This document shows positions 1-12,873 of a DNA stretch of 64,000 bases, one piece after another (position 1 is the stretch's first letter; each line of letters starts with the position of its first letter). A model generated the notes under the pieces. It had not been told where the DNA came from, ran no database searches, and worked only from the letters and a program-made list of their open reading frames with translations. Origin of the DNA: Sinohyriopsis cumingii (Eukaryota; Mollusca; Bivalvia; Unionida; Unionidae); assembly GCA_028554795.2 (NCBI GenBank), contig CM068825.1, positions 152,804,053 through 152,868,052 of the forward strand, read 5' to 3'. A program made the translations under genes and the position numbers.

Positions 1-898
1 TACCCTTAATACTTATAACGTACCTATTTGATAACGCTTGTCTTCTCAAAGGCCAATCATCTGGTGCATAAGTAGTCTTCCAAAGCACTGACTTCATTTC
101 GTTTTACTACGAGTGTGCTTTAAAAATTAGATGCCGCAGAATTTGTCATTTTTTCTTTCGTATGTTCTGTACTCGAAATATAGTTAAACCGGAAAGAAAA
201 CCATGTAAGTACAGAATAGCTTCTACTTTCGAGAGCTTAAAAGTGGTGCTGATTTAATAGGGTAGTTTTTCTTACTGATATTGGACAGGGGACAAAAGCA
301 GGGTATCACACCTGAGGAACTGGTTTATTTACTGTTTTCAGGTGTAACAATTCATAATAGTTCAGATTTTTATTGTGCTTATGTATATTTAGCTACTGCG
401 GTAACTGTTCGCCATTTTTTGTCATGGTCAATTTTTTTATTTCTGTATGTACTTTACCGTTATGAAGGTTTTGTCGTTTTAGTCGTTCCTCTGCTGATGC
501 GCTTGTACTATGCGCCATGTTTGGGGTGGGAATTAACTGCCTTGATAGCCACTAAATGATCGAACGCCACATGATATCATAACTTATTGGATTTGATTTG
601 GATATCTTGGTTCTGGTCCGTGTCTTCCATATTACTGAATTGCGTGATGATTCCATTCTTCAGTTATAATTGGTTTCACTTCGATACGAATCGAAGTCAG
701 ACTGTAAACAACCTCACATATCGATTAATGATTGAGTTCAACGTTCTATATCATAGCCAGCATTTGTACGAATTTATTTGTCGAAAAGGTTGCAAGGTCT
801 AAAGCAAAATTACTAAATACGTTGATTTTACAGTAAAGTGTGAACATGTAGTTAAATTAGAATTTTCTGTTCTTTTTTATCTCGGCATTGTTTCATGC
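1..898. other. Host non-coding DNA upstream of P450 remnant
   Basis: AT-rich DNA without a convincing gene. Short open frames at 281-559 and 587-802 have no recognisable motif and look like chance. The segment ends in a pyrimidine-rich tract and an AG that resembles a splice acceptor just before the P450 exon remnant, so it may be intron or upstream flank. Confidence 0.5.
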
Positions 899-1372
899 TC
901 AGGAAAGTTGTGGAAAGAACATCGAAAATTTACTTTGACTACTTTGAGAATTTTGGACTTGTAAAAAGGAACCTGGAATGGGAGATCCAGAGAGTAGTGT
1001 GCATAATCTTATCCAAGATCGCGAAAAATAACAAGAAGCCATTCCGTATTCAACATCTAGTACAAGCTAGCGTGTCAAATGTCAGCAGTACTATGATATT
1101 TGGAGGACAAATTAAGCATGACGATCAAAGGTTTGCAAAAATGATGGCAGCAATAGATGAGATCATGGAAAATAATTGACTAAATGATGTAGTTTATTTC
1201 TTTACCTTCCTGCGACACGCATGGAAATGTCAATTTTGTATAATTATTTTTAGATAAACTCATCGACAAAATTTGAGATCTTTGACGAGAATAAACTAGA
1301 AGACTGTGTAAATACTTTCCTCCTGGAAATAAAGAACAACCATGATCAGGAAGAATAAACATTTACAATTAG
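899..1372 (+). pseudogene. Cytochrome P450 (CYP2-like) exon 3 remnant, copy 1
   Basis: The reading frame opens right after a CTCAG acceptor with the LWKEHRKF motif, the helix C region of CYP2-clan P450s. It continues with FRIQHLVQASVSNV and FGGQIKHDD, which match the better preserved exon at 10,284-10,816. The frame stops at 1177-1179, and the homology continues to a GGTAAAA-like donor near 1372 with further stops. P450s are ER-bound monooxygenases; this copy is degenerate. With the I-helix exon at 2,345 it forms a partial duplicate of the P450 downstream. The intron between them was invaded by a LINE. No haem-binding Cys region was found. Confidence 0.75.
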
Positions 1373-1513
1373 GTAAAACCACTTCCATTAGGTTCCTAAG
1401 TAAACAACTATTATTATCATCTATATAGGTAAGATGATCAGCTAGGAATTAATTACATATAATTGTCATCTATATGATCAGCTAGGCATTAATTACATAT
1501 AATTGTCATCTAT

Positions 1514-1996
1514 CTTGGCATCCGTCCGCCTACGAGAGACGATGGCATAGCTCCAAAGTACGCTTTTGCTTATCCTTCTTTTTAGCTCTCTTTTCAGCTT
1601 GCTTTATTCTTCTCTTTTCCTCTGCGTTTTGAACTCCCTGCCTGACAGCTAGACGCCAGCTGGAACGGTTGTTTGTACAGCTCTCCCAGTCGTTGACATT
1701 GATGTTTGCTGTCTTCATATCCTTCTTGCAAACATCTTTGTAGCTCAGATGTGGTCGTCCAGTTGGTCGTGCACCTTCTGCTAACTCCCCATATAACAGG
1801 TCCTTGGGAATGCGACCTGGGTCCATTCTCTTGACATGGCCGAGCCAGCGAAGGCGCCTCTCGCTGAGTATGGAGAATATGCTGTTCATGTTGGCGCGTT
1901 CTAGAACCTATGTGTTGGGTACTTTGTCCTGCCACTGGATGTGCAGAATGCGCCGCAGACATCTCAGGTGGAAGCTGTTGAGTTTCCTCTCGTGTC
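1514..1996 (-). mobile_element. 5'-truncated non-LTR retrotransposon fragment with target-site duplication
   Basis: On the minus strand the translation contains RRLRWLGHVKRMDPGRIPKD, then LLYGEL, GRP and KDVCKKDMK. These are typical of the C-terminus of LINE reverse-transcriptase polyproteins. Two overlapping frames share the match, so there is at least one frameshift. An 11-bp direct repeat, TTGTCATCTAT, flanks the piece at 1503-1513 and 1997-2007, which defines a LINE insertion. It interrupts an intron of P450 copy 1. Only the last ~120 codons remain, so it is a dead-on-arrival copy. Confidence 0.8.
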
Positions 1997-2344
1997 TTGT
2001 CATCTATATGATCAGCTAGGCAGTAATTATATATATCAGCTAGGAAACTATGATTACAGACATTTAATTTGTCTACGCATCACCGACGACCTTCTACCAA
2101 TCACAAACGAAAGCAAGTGATAAATGAGCTGATTAGATTAGGAATCGGATTGTCTGGTGATGAGTTCAGTAATAATGATAAAGTAATCTGGTTAACTTAC
2201 AAACCACCTTTTATCCGTTATTTTATTAACCGATTTGAAAAACAGTCAGAGGTTTTCTTCATCTATAGTAGGTAAACATGCCAAACCTTCTCCATCCTGG
2301 TGATAAAAAGTTATTTATTTTTCAAATATATTTTGTTTAAAAAA

Positions 2345-2750
2345 AACAACTGATAAAAAACAGTACAGGATTTGTTTGTCACCAGTATGGAAATTACAAC
2401 CACCAATATCACTTGGGCAGTTTTGTGCCTTGCAGCGAAAACAGATACCGAGGCAAGAGTTTTTCGTGACAATAACGAGATCGTTGGAACTGACCATCTG
2501 CCATATTTGCAGGATACACGGAATTTGGTCTACAAGAAGGTCTTCATCAAGTAAATTCTTAGAGTCTGTAACGTTGCTACCACGAGCATTCCTCACGCGT
2601 GCGCAGCTAAAACATAAATTTGGGACTTTGACATCCCTAAAGGAACAACTCTTCTTCCAGACATCGACTCCGTGCTTTGCAATCCTAAAATCTGGGGCGA
2701 CCCAGAGGAATTCTTGTTCTGGAGAGCAGATATATTTCATCTCATGTGTG
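2345..2750 (+). pseudogene. Cytochrome P450 I-helix to PERF-region remnant, copy 1
   Basis: The translation carries a damaged I-helix (ITTTNITWAV where intact P450s have AGTETT/S) followed by EARVFRDNNEIVGTDHLP. After a stop near 2552, another frame holds IPKGTTLLPDIDSVLCNP and WGDPEEF, the segment leading to the PERF motif. The order matches the K-helix/PERF part of CYP2 enzymes. Stops and frame changes show decay, and the Cys haem loop is not visible. It pairs with the remnant at 899-1372. Confidence 0.75.
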
Positions 2751-2849
2751 AAGTACTGGCACTGAACATACACAATGAAACATGGTATTAACTTTTGTAA
2801 GCAAATATCTATGTGATGATCAAATTGATACTTCAGTCTCTCTCCACAA

Positions 2850-3305
2850 TAAACAATGTTAATCCTGACCAACCCTGTCGTATTTGCCATTTTTCACATA
2901 GTCTGTACACCTTACTTATAGTGTGTGCAGTTCAATATTTCTTATATAACAATATGTTAACACATTATTTTATGTAATTCTGATTTGTCCAAATAAGCCT
3001 ATGAAATTCTTGCGGAGTATTTTCTTTATTGATTAGCTGCGATCACGCAAATTTTCCTTATCCCGCCTGCTGAAAATTCTTGTTTTTACTATTACTATCA
3101 AGATTTTGGCGGCCGTTCTTCGAATCTATTCCCCAAAGGGCATAAGGAAAAAACGTTCACGTGTGTCGGAATATGGCCAATTTATCCCACAGGGGCCCGT
3201 AACAAATAAATAAAATTAACGGTATCGGTCAACGGTGGGTGGAGGGAGAACACGTAATATGGACCCCAGTCTATGACAAACGTAATTTAAATGTTAACTT
3301 ACAGA
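2850..3305. repeat. Dispersed host repeat, copy 1
   Basis: The segment holding TTGGCGGCC, TACCCCACAGGGGC-like and GGTATCGGTCAA blocks recurs at about 48,985-49,885. There the second copy carries an extra ~475 bp in the middle. Nothing coding is visible. It could be part of an unclassified transposon. Confidence 0.6.
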
Positions 3306-3719
3306 AGCAAGTAACCTAATATCTCTTCGTACGACTCTTTGATCTTTAACTAAGTAACTGAAAGAAGAGAAACCAACAAGTTTTCTAATACTGATTAAAT
3401 AATTATTTGAATGATAAAATAACACTTTAAGAGGTACTTACAGTATTAAATCCAAAATAATCCAAAAATGTTATTATAAGTTCAAAATAATAGAGTGTTC
3501 CGAATCAATTCTAGGTCTGGAATGTGCTGATGTACCAATATCCTGGAATGTCCTGAAGTATCAACAGTCCTGGTCTATCACAATGACATTGTCCTTAACT
3601 CCTCTGAATAAATTCACAATAATCATAAAAAATGCTGTCAAAACAGTCATATGAACCCTTTATAATTCCAATAAAGATTGAATCAATTATTCCTCTCAAA
3701 TTAAATCAGTCAAAACTGA
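3306..3719. other. Host AT-rich non-coding DNA
   Basis: No gene seen. A stretch at about 3470-3590 with alternating GGAATGT and TGATGTACCAAT-like phrases is diverged but similar to 12,220-12,380, in the same relative position next to a SINE. It is probably an old repeated host segment. Confidence 0.4.
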
Positions 3720-4052
3720 CCGCTCCGGTGTCCTAGTGGTTAGATCGTCCGCATCGGATGCGGGAGGCCGTGGGTTTGTTCGCTGGCCGAGTCATACCTA
3801 AGACTTATTAAAATGGTACTAACAGCTGCCTCGCTTGGTACTCGTCGTTAAGAGGTTAGTGTTAGGACTGGTCGGTCTGGTTTCAAGATAATGTGACTGG
3901 GTGGGACATCATACTATATGTCTGCGGCATGATGCCCCAGTGCTAGACGTCACTATAAACTACGATACTGCAAACATCGCAACGATATGACTTAAAAAAA
4001 TTTAAAACTACGTTAAAAATCGAAAACTCTCTCTCTCACACACACACACACT
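3720..4052 (+). repeat. tRNA-derived SINE, copy 1
   Basis: The head contains an A-box-like TAGTGGTTAGA and a degenerate B box (GTGGGTTTGTTCGC). It is followed by a conserved body (TTAGTGTTAGGACTGGTCG, GTGACTGGGTGGG, ATGCCCCAGTGCTAGA). A second copy lies at 11,754-12,081 in the opposite orientation with the same order and a better B box (GGGTTCGATCCCC). The copy ends in CT/CA repeats. SINEs are transcribed by RNA polymerase III and moved by LINEs. The body resembles central domains known from mollusc SINEs, but the family name was not verified. Confidence 0.8.
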
Positions 4053-4456
4053 CAAATTAAATCTAAACACGTCATTAAATACATTCGCATGCTGAAAATA
4101 AACTAAAACAGTACTAAAAATAAGAACTAGGAATGAATTAATTTTTTCTCGTCTTCCTCCTTATACACATCTTCACTACTCAAATACGACTGTATGTCGC
4201 TATACCTCCCACGTGACTTCTGTCGGAACACGACCCACCTGACTTATGTCGCATCACAAGCCATTTCACTTATTCATCCAACTGGAAATTTATCCCAAAC
4301 TGCACACAGATCGATTACATAGAACGCGAACCTAAATAAACAACTTATTTATAGTTTATGAACTCAAAGTAGAATCTACACTCATAGACAAAAATTATCT
4401 ATGTAATATCTTGATTAAAGACCATCACTACAATCTATAATCAGGCACAAAACTTA

Positions 4457-5216
4457 AACACACACACACATACATACATACATACATACATACATACATA
4501 CATACATACATACACAAAAACACACACACGCACACACATATACATACGTACAAACACACACACATACATGCATACATACATACATACATACATACACACA
4601 CACAAACACACACACACGCACACACACATACATACATACACACACACAAACACATACATACATACATACATACATGCATGCATGCACGCATGCATACATA
4701 CATACATGCATACATACATACACACACGTACATACATACATACATACATACATACATGCACGCACGCACGCATGCATGCATATATACATACCATACATAC
4801 ATACAAACACACACACACACGCACGCACACACGTACATACATACATTCATGCATACACATACATACATACATGCATGCATGCATGCACGCACGCACGCAC
4901 GCACACATACATACATACATACATACATACAAACATACACACACGTACATACATACATACATACATACCATACATACATACATACAAACATACACACACG
5001 TACATACATACATACATACACGCACGCACGCACGCACGCATGCATGCATGCATGCATATATACATACCATACATACATACATACACGCACACACGCACCA
5101 CACACACACATACATACATATATACATACATACATACATACATACATACATACATACATACATACATACATACATACATACATACATACATACATACATA
5201 CATACATACATACATA
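4457..5216. repeat. Long (CATA)n/(CA)n compound microsatellite
   Basis: About 760 bp of CATA, CACA and CATG units without interruption. Every frame on both strands stays open (MYVCMYVC or HTYIHTYI strings), so the long apparent ORFs here are artefacts. It is typical host simple-sequence DNA. Confidence 0.97.
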
Positions 5217-5389
5217 ACACAACACTTTAGAGAAATTCAAGTCATATAAGAAATCTGGTCCTGAAGAAAGGAAGATGCAAGATAGATACAAGTTCAGAAT
5301 ATGAGAGGGAATGATATATACACTGATTGAGCAATCAATTAAGAGCCTCAGTTAGTGGTTTAAGGACTCTGTGAATAACAGTGAGAGTA

Positions 5390-6240
5390 TGATAGTGCGG
5401 CAGGCATGGAGCAACAAGCCAAAGAATGGATGGAAGCCATTTAAAAGAGTGGACTACCAGGGAAGTACAAGGCCTGGTGTTACGAGTTTCCTCTTCTACC
5501 AAGAATACTTTGGCAACTTCTAGTAGACTAAGTTCTATTGATGGCCGTAGAAGTAGTCGAAAGAATGTTCAATGAATATCTGCAATGATGGATGGGAATG
5601 CCAAAGATTTTCAGCAGTACAGACTTGTAGCAAGCTTCAGTTACCACTATCATCAGTGAGATAGGAGTTCTAGGTGACTAACGCCAGGCAGGTGATGATG
5701 TGGAAAGACAGTGCAGATGAGATGTATGGACAGGTAGAAAGTCGATGGCAGCAATGAAAGTTGAAGAGGCAGAATCCAGACTGAGACACAGCGACATGGG
5801 AGACATAGTAACAACAGGAAAGATGGAGTTGGGAAGTGCAAAGAAAAAACACACATGGCATGCAAAAAGCATTAAAGGGAAGAATGCAATGGTCCAGAAA
5901 GAACAACGTCTTGCACACGAGGAAAACAGGCAAGTCAAAGCTCTCGGCAGGGGTGAGACTATCATGGGAAGGAAAGTGTGAATGCATGGAAACGATCTTG
6001 GAGTGGCATCTGGAGAGTAGACAACCAGAAAATCAGCTTCCTCTTTGTTCTCCCTACAATAACAAAACTAAAGGCATGGAGACTAACCAATGGCCCAAAC
6101 TGCAACCTTTGTGGCAGAATTGCAAACTTAAAGCACGTGATATCATCATGTAATGTAGCTCTGACAGATGGTCGTTATCATTGGCGCCATGACCAAGTGC
6201 TTGCTGCGATTTGTGCCGCTTATCAGCACATATAATATTA
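5390..6240 (+). mobile_element. Degenerate LINE-type reverse transcriptase C-terminal fragment
   Basis: In frame 5978-6235 the translation has CNLCGRIANLKHVISSC followed by RYHWRHDQVLAAI. This Cys/His cluster and RYxWRHD tail are common at the C-terminus of invertebrate non-LTR retrotransposon polyproteins. Upstream frames (5745-5981) read through K/E-rich sequence in a different frame, so the copy is frameshifted and 5'-truncated. No target duplication was found. Confidence 0.6.
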
Positions 6241-6803
6241 TAGCATAAGAGTTCATTTCGGTTTCGACAATCCTTATCATATTTTTTAACCTAGGAATTT
6301 GTTCTAAAATGTATTATATTTCATTGGAAAATACTTAAAAACTGGAACAAATGAAAGGTTTGAATGCTTTGTTCTATAATAATTGTGATATAACAATAAC
6401 AATGATATCAACGATTTCGGATACATGCATACACATCCCTAACTGTTAACTTCTCTATATAGTAAACTATCATCATCAACAACAATCATACGTATTTCCT
6501 ACCCTTTGAATTATAAAAGACGTAAAAATATACAAATACTTAATTATATGTGTATAAGAATAAAACGATGGTCAAATTTCAATAACACGTGATAGTACGT
6601 TTGTGTGTGAACCAGCCCCCACCCCCCACCCACTTCCCGGCGCGGGCTGGGCAGGGGGTGTTCTTCGCTGGTGGTGTTATTTTTCTTTATGTCCATTGAT
6701 GTTTCTCATCGAATATGTTACTCTTTTTCAGATAATCAAGTTACCTTAGGTTTCTGTCTATCAAAGTTTGCTGGATAAGGAGCTTTCCATTTTATTGTCA
6801 ACA

Positions 6804-6876
<73 letters not shown>

Positions 6877-7408
6877 TAAAGGGTTATGTTCTGGTGACCA
6901 TTGTTATTACCATGGCCGCTAATTGTATCAGACAGTCAGGTGAAGTCTTATATGTTTCCGTTTGGAAGACTGAGAAGTATCATTGAAGAGCACCAACGTG
7001 TGCAGAACGATTTGATTCACTTTCAAATTTCCGAAATCTACATTTCCATTAGATAATTCAAAAAAGAGGTCACCAGAACTTCATCCCTAAGCGGGCGGGC
7101 GCTGTCAGGTCTTTACGTAGGACAGTGGTAATCTGATAACAGATCAGATAGGGAGTGCAAAATATATCCGCGCCGTACCTAATAGTCTACCAGACGTGAT
7201 TTATGTTTTAAATGCTTGAGTGTCTTTCACGCTAGAAACTGACCTAATTTCGTGGCTTTGAAATCGCGTACAAAAAAAAAACAGTCTCTCGCCTTATAGG
7301 CATGCAAAGTCCAGTCCACATTCGATAGGCAAAATATATCTACACAATTACATTGCTCGCTATCGTAAGACTGAACCCAGAAGCAGATTGTTGATCAAGT
7401 CAAGATAC
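6241..7408. other. Host intergenic DNA with (AT)n microsatellite
   Basis: No gene seen. A perfect (AT)n tract runs from about 6807 to 6874. The remainder is AT-rich single-copy DNA leading to the first exon of P450 copy 2. A short G/C-rich patch near 6615-6660 is unexplained. Confidence 0.5.
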
Positions 7409-10400
7409 ATGGAGCCTTCTCAACATGACTTGTATCGAAATCCGATTTCTGTCGGAATTTTATTGTTAGGGATATTGACACTATGGTTTTATAAGCGCCA
7501 GGGCGGAGCAAACCTTCCTCCTGGGCCCCAGCACATCCCTTTCATAGGGAACGCGTGGGAGCTGGAATTACATCACAATTAATACTTCCAGTTCAGTACC
7601 CACGAATGTAGTTCTAGTCTATTTTTAGAACATTTTTTCCTCTCTCATTTTGGTGGTGATAGAAGAGTTTTATTTACGCATTTTGGTAGGGATTTAAAGG
7701 TAACTGTTTATTCTTGATAATATGAGCTCAGGGTGTTGTTGTCTGTATGTATTTTGGCGACAGTGCACAGTGAGTAATAAGGCCTTGGTGATGATCCGGA
7801 AGTGAAATACGTGTTCTGGTTACATGCTGTTATGTTGACAGTCATTGATCTAAAAAAAGAGCAGGTCAACCTTTGACAAGAACTTCACCGTGAAGTCATC
7901 TTTGAAGGTATTTTAGATTAACATGATTTGCATTGATTGTCACACAGTGGAAAGGTCAGTACTGAGAAACAAATGTAGAGAACATATAGTAAAATTAATT
8001 GTGTACTATGTCCAGCTGACGGCAGATCCAGATTTGCGGAAATCACTCAGACGGTTGCATAAGCAATATGGTGACATCTACCGGCTGTATATGAGACCCA
8101 AACTTGCAGTGGTGATCAATGGGCACGAGACCATTAAAGAAGTTTTCGTAAAAAGTGTGCTAGATTTCTCTGACAGACCCGACTCCTTATTTACTAATCT
8201 CATTGGTGAAAAGCAAGGTAAGTGTAGAAGTGGGCGAAGAGGAAAGGGCCAGGGTCTTTTTTGTACGCCATTCACACAAAACAAAGCGAAATCAACGTCA
8301 AACCTGGGCTCGGTGCTAGGCTTGCTCAACTGGAAAAACATTTTTCATTTAATACTCACGTACGTATTACAAATATATTTTTTACTATACTGGAGAGGTA
8401 GGTGGGTTCCTGTCTTGTCACATTGGAAATATTATGCATTGTACACTATCTTGTAAAGACGTCATATTATTCTAGCTTCTCCAGTAAAGGTGCATGATTG
8501 GATGACTGTATAAGAGACCACAAATGATATAGTTATGGAACCATGATCTTTTTTACCATCCCTAAAGTTTTACGATTTCACAGGTCACTTCGAATATCTA
8601 CATTAAATAAATAAGAAAACTCTATCCGCTACAATTACTTGCCGTCGCATATAACCAAGACTTTTGCAGTATATTAAAAGCTCACCAAGCCAAGATTCAT
8701 ACACATTTGTTTAGACAGCTGGTCAGGGATCATACTACAAAATCAATGAATATATTTGATTTGTCTTTCTGCTATGACCTCAAATTGAAGTTTGGTTAGA
8801 AAATATTTTGAAAGTAGTTGAAATCAAAATTTCTGTACATTTGACCGTTGACTCCATCCCAGTGCTCTGTGAGACGTAGCAAAGGAATACACCCGTTCCT
8901 AATTAAAACTTTAGGGCGGATCCATTCTCCAAACACCAACAGTGTAACAGAATAGAAACCTAGTGGGTTTCGGATTAAATGAATAACGCAAACACAATGT
9001 GATTGACGATGGAAATTTATAAAATGAATAAACAAAAATGTATATATATTATAAATACAATGATTCTCTCATGCTCTCAACGTACGATTGATACAATCCC
9101 TCTACACAAGCATTCACAAGTTGAAAAACGAAAATATGATTCATGTAATCTTACGTATGGAAAGTGATATTCAAATAACCTCATGGACTGCAAATACGTT
9201 TCAATAATATTATCCAGTTTAAGAGATTCACATAATCTCACGCATGAAATACGATTAAGATTCAGATAATCTCAGGGAATTCAAATATGTTTCAGTTAAT
9301 ATTATGCACTGTAAGTGAGATTTACATAATCTCCTATATTATGCAATGTAAGAGAGATTTCACATAATCTCCTATAATACAAATAAGATTCAAAATAATA
9401 TCATGCAACTGAAATGTACTCAATTGAAACATCAGTTGGAACAAACATATGCCTCTTGACACTTGTACAGTCGTATGATTCATAAACTGATGAACCACAC
9501 AGTTTTACGGAGTCCTTGGGTTGGACCACACTTTTATCAGCCGCTCACACCCTTCACGGATCCACCACATGTACAGACATACGTATACACATATGTACAG
9601 ACAGCATACAGCACCTTTGTGTTGGCTACGTCTACATTCGTGGCTCCACCACGTGTACAGACACGTATAGACAGCACGCAGCATTAAACAGCTACAATTA
9701 TCCCTTTCACGGCTACAGTCAGCCCTAAACAGCTACCGTCAGCCCTAAATATCTTCAGTCAGCTCTAAACAGCCCTGTACATCTTCAGTCAGCTCTGAAC
9801 AGCCCTGAACATCCATATGGCTGGAGAACACAATGGAGAACGTTCACTCCTTGACAAGATACAAAACGACCAGTGTCGGTTAGAAACGGAATCTACCTTA
9901 AATCCATATGTGTGTTTCTCGCCGTAAGTAATTTTCGATCAGATACATGCTAGTACAGTCGCTTACCTGGGAAAAAAAATGATTCACCCTAGGTAACATT
10001 ATACGCATGTACAACGAAAAATGTTCACATCGTTCTAACGTAAAACCAAGTTATTTCTTGCCTTATTCTGTGACCTTAAGTACCTTAAGAGACCATTCAA
10101 ACTTTTCAAATGGTCCGGTTTGTATGTATTTTCCAATCAAATATAATAAATGTTCAAACCGATTCATCCGAAGAAAAAAAGATAGTAAGGCTTGTAGAAA
10201 ATCACAGTTAACTGATATGATATAATAGTATATGTATGGATAAACGGGTAACTGAGCACTTTATGTTTTGTTTAATGGTTTAGTGTCATCTTCTGGAGAA
10301 CTTTGGAAGGAACACCGAAAATTTACTCTTATAACACTGAGGAATTTTGGATTTGGAAAAACGAGCCTGGAAGGAAAATTCCATACGGAAGTGTCCATAC

Positions 10401-11355
10401 TCTTATCCGACATCGAGAAACAATACGAGAAACCATTCCGTATTCAGCATTTTGTACAAACTAGCGTGTCAAATGTCATCAATGCTATTGCATTTGGAGG
10501 GCATTTTAAGCATGGCGATCCAAGGTTTGAAAGAATTATGACAATGCTGGAAGAAAACTTGGAAAACAGTGGACCAAATAATGTAGTTGCTTTCTTTCCT
10601 TTCCTGCGATATCTGCCTGGGGACCTGTTTCATGTTAAAAAGACGCTGAGAAATGTGAAGTGTGTGGAAGAATTTTTAGGCGACCTTATAGACAAGCACA
10701 TATATAACTTCGACGATAACAAAATGGAAGACTTCATTGATGCTTTCCTGCTGGAAATGAAGAATAATCGATATCAGAAAGATTCTACGTTTACAAGTGT
10801 GAAAAACTAAGGTATTACGTTTCACACTCTGGAATTATAACTATTGTTCATTTTTACACAAAATCGTAAAGTTTTCCACATTATTGGTACAAGGTATCAC
10901 CTGAAAGAATTTCATTTACAAATCACTTTCTTTTTATTGAATCTTTTACTCAACGACTCATTTAAAGAATGCTTTGAATTGTATGATTGATTGATATTTA
11001 CGAAAGATATACATGAGCAAGTATAATGCGCTTTAAAGAGATCATTCTCTATTATTATGTGACATTAATTTTATTTTCTATTATGCCATCTTCTTGCTAA
11101 AAGTTTAGAATACATTTGTACAGCTCCTTTTATGTTGCAGAAAAACAGATCATAAAAACAGTATCGGATCTGTTTATAGCCGGTTCAGAAACAACGACTG
11201 CTATTACTTGGGCAGTTCTATACCTTGCTGCCAAACAAAATATCCAGGCACGAGTTTTTCGTGAGATAAACGAGATCGTTGGTACCGACCGCTTGCCACC
11301 TTTGCAGGATAAACGGAACTTGGTCTACACGGAGGCTTTCATCATGCAAATCAAA
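7409..11355 (+). pseudogene. Cytochrome P450 (CYP2-like) gene copy 2, incomplete
   Basis: Four exon-like blocks lie in CYP2 order. Exon 1 (7409-7582) has an N-terminal membrane anchor and the LPPGP hinge. Exon 2 (about 8016-8217) has the YGDIYRLY motif and ends in a perfect AAG/GTAAGT donor. Exon 3 (10,284-10,816) has LWKEHRKF and FLRYLPGD. Exon 4 (11,141-about 11,355) has the I-helix AGSETTTAITW. Exon 2 joins exon 3 in phase (G/TG, Val). Exon 3 has a TAA one codon before its phase-1 donor, exon 1 hits a TAA without a donor, and no K-helix or haem-Cys exon precedes element A at 12,874. A pseudogene, or a gene truncated on the 3' side, is most likely. Confidence 0.75.
8218..10283. other. P450 intron with diverged tandem repeats
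   Basis: Intron 2 of the P450 copy. It holds a loose tandem array at about 9060-9420 (units around TTCACATAATCTC, roughly 45-50 bp, strongly diverged) and a short CAGCCCTAAACAGCTAC array at about 9700-9815. The frames at 9463-9728 are low-complexity and not credible genes. Confidence 0.5.
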
Positions 11356-11753
11356 ATTGCAAATCACTAATCTCGAAACCCTGTTTTCAGATTTTTTCCT
11401 GCATTGCACATTCCTCGTTTACGCACATGAAGATAAGAAATATTTGCTCATAACTTTATGATACTGAGTGATATATTGTTTCCATTTGTTGAAAACTCTC
11501 GGTTAATTTTGTCTTGAAACGTTAAACGTTGTCCTTAATGAAAACCGTTCATGGTTCATGGTTTTTCTAATAAAGTCCACACAGTTAGTGAAATAAGGAC
11601 TACATTGTTTATATTGACCAATTTGTTTCCGAAAATAATAACACCATTCCTTAAGGAGAGTATTCATCATTAAAATTACAAGCGCCACCAACTAAATGAA
11701 ACCTTCAAACGAGCGAATATTGACGAAGAAAACAAATGCGATTAATTTGACCG

Positions 11754-12081
11754 TGTGTGTGTGTGCGTGATTTGGATTTTTAACGTAGCTTAACCATTTT
11801 TCAGTCATATCGCTACAATGTCTGCAGTGTGACAGTTTGTAGTGATGTCTAGCACTGGGGCATCATGCAGCAGACATGTAGCATGCTGTCCCACCCAGTC
11901 ACATTATCCGGACACCAGGTCGACCAGTCCTAACACTAACCTCTTAATGCTGAGCGCCAAGCGCCAAGCGCAGCATCTGTTAGTACCATTTTTGTAAGTC
12001 TTTGGTATGATTCGACCGGGGATCGAACCCACGACCTCCAGCATCCGAGGCGGACGCTCTAACCACTAGGCCACCGGCGCG
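11754..12081 (-). repeat. tRNA-derived SINE, copy 2
   Basis: Reverse-oriented copy of the SINE at 3720-4052. Read on the minus strand it starts GCGCCGGTGGCCTAGTGGTT, has the B box GGGTTCGATCCCC, shares the GTGACTGGGTGGGACA body and ends in a (CA)n-type tail. The tRNA-like head is better preserved than in copy 1. Confidence 0.85.
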
Positions 12082-12873
12082 ATTTTGACCTTTTGTAATG
12101 ACTCTATGATTATAAACTGGGAAGAGAAAGAAGCGAAACCATCAAAATTATTTAAATCAACAAAAGTTTTATTTTTCTAAATAACAAAGTGAAAAGTTAA
12201 GAAGAAGAACGTACAGTATTGTGAATTAAATGCCAGATAATCCTAAATGATCTAAACATGTCCAAAAGAATTGAATGTTCTGAATGAATTCCAAAAATCT
12301 TGAATGTGTTGATGTACTAATAGTCTTGAATGATCTGAAGTACCAAGAGTCTTCATGTGTCACAATGATATAATGCAGAATGTCTTTGAATGATTTATAA
12401 TAATCCCAAAAGTAATGTTTTTTCCCAGAATGTTGATGAGTACTTCGCAGTTTTAATGAATAATTTAAATAAATTATTCCTGTTAAATTATACATGAACA
12501 CACCAGTAAATTATTCCACAGTTTGAACTTAAAGGAGAAACAAAATAATATTGGTTAACTCAACCTTATATAAAAACATAAGACAATAAAATATGACCAT
12601 GATTAGGTCAAATGTTCGCTTCCTAAAATTTCTAAGTTTGTAAAGTACGCTAAGACTTGAGTTCAAATATCAGAAAACAACTTTTTTTTTTAAAAAAATG
12701 ACACAAGCTAGGTATGCCATTACTTCTCTACTTTCAATCAAGTACAAAGGTCAATCACACAACATAAATATAGATAACACATTTACAGAAAATAATTTTA
12801 GCATAATATTTTTAAAGCTATAACACCCAGCCACGTTGGGTCCATAGCCACTCCCAAAAAAATTCATAGCGCA
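12082..12873. other. Host flank left of element A
   Basis: AT-rich, no gene seen. It contains a segment (12,220-12,380) resembling 3470-3590. Element A starts directly after CATAGCGCA. Confidence 0.5.

Noticed and set aside
4428-5291. Six long ORFs of Cys/Val/Tyr or His/Thr/Ile repeats
   Set aside because: They are translations of the (CATA)n/(CA)n microsatellite in all frames.
9463-9728. Host gene in the P450 intron
   Set aside because: Low-complexity Thr/Tyr/Val-rich frames over short repeats, with no motif or splice support.
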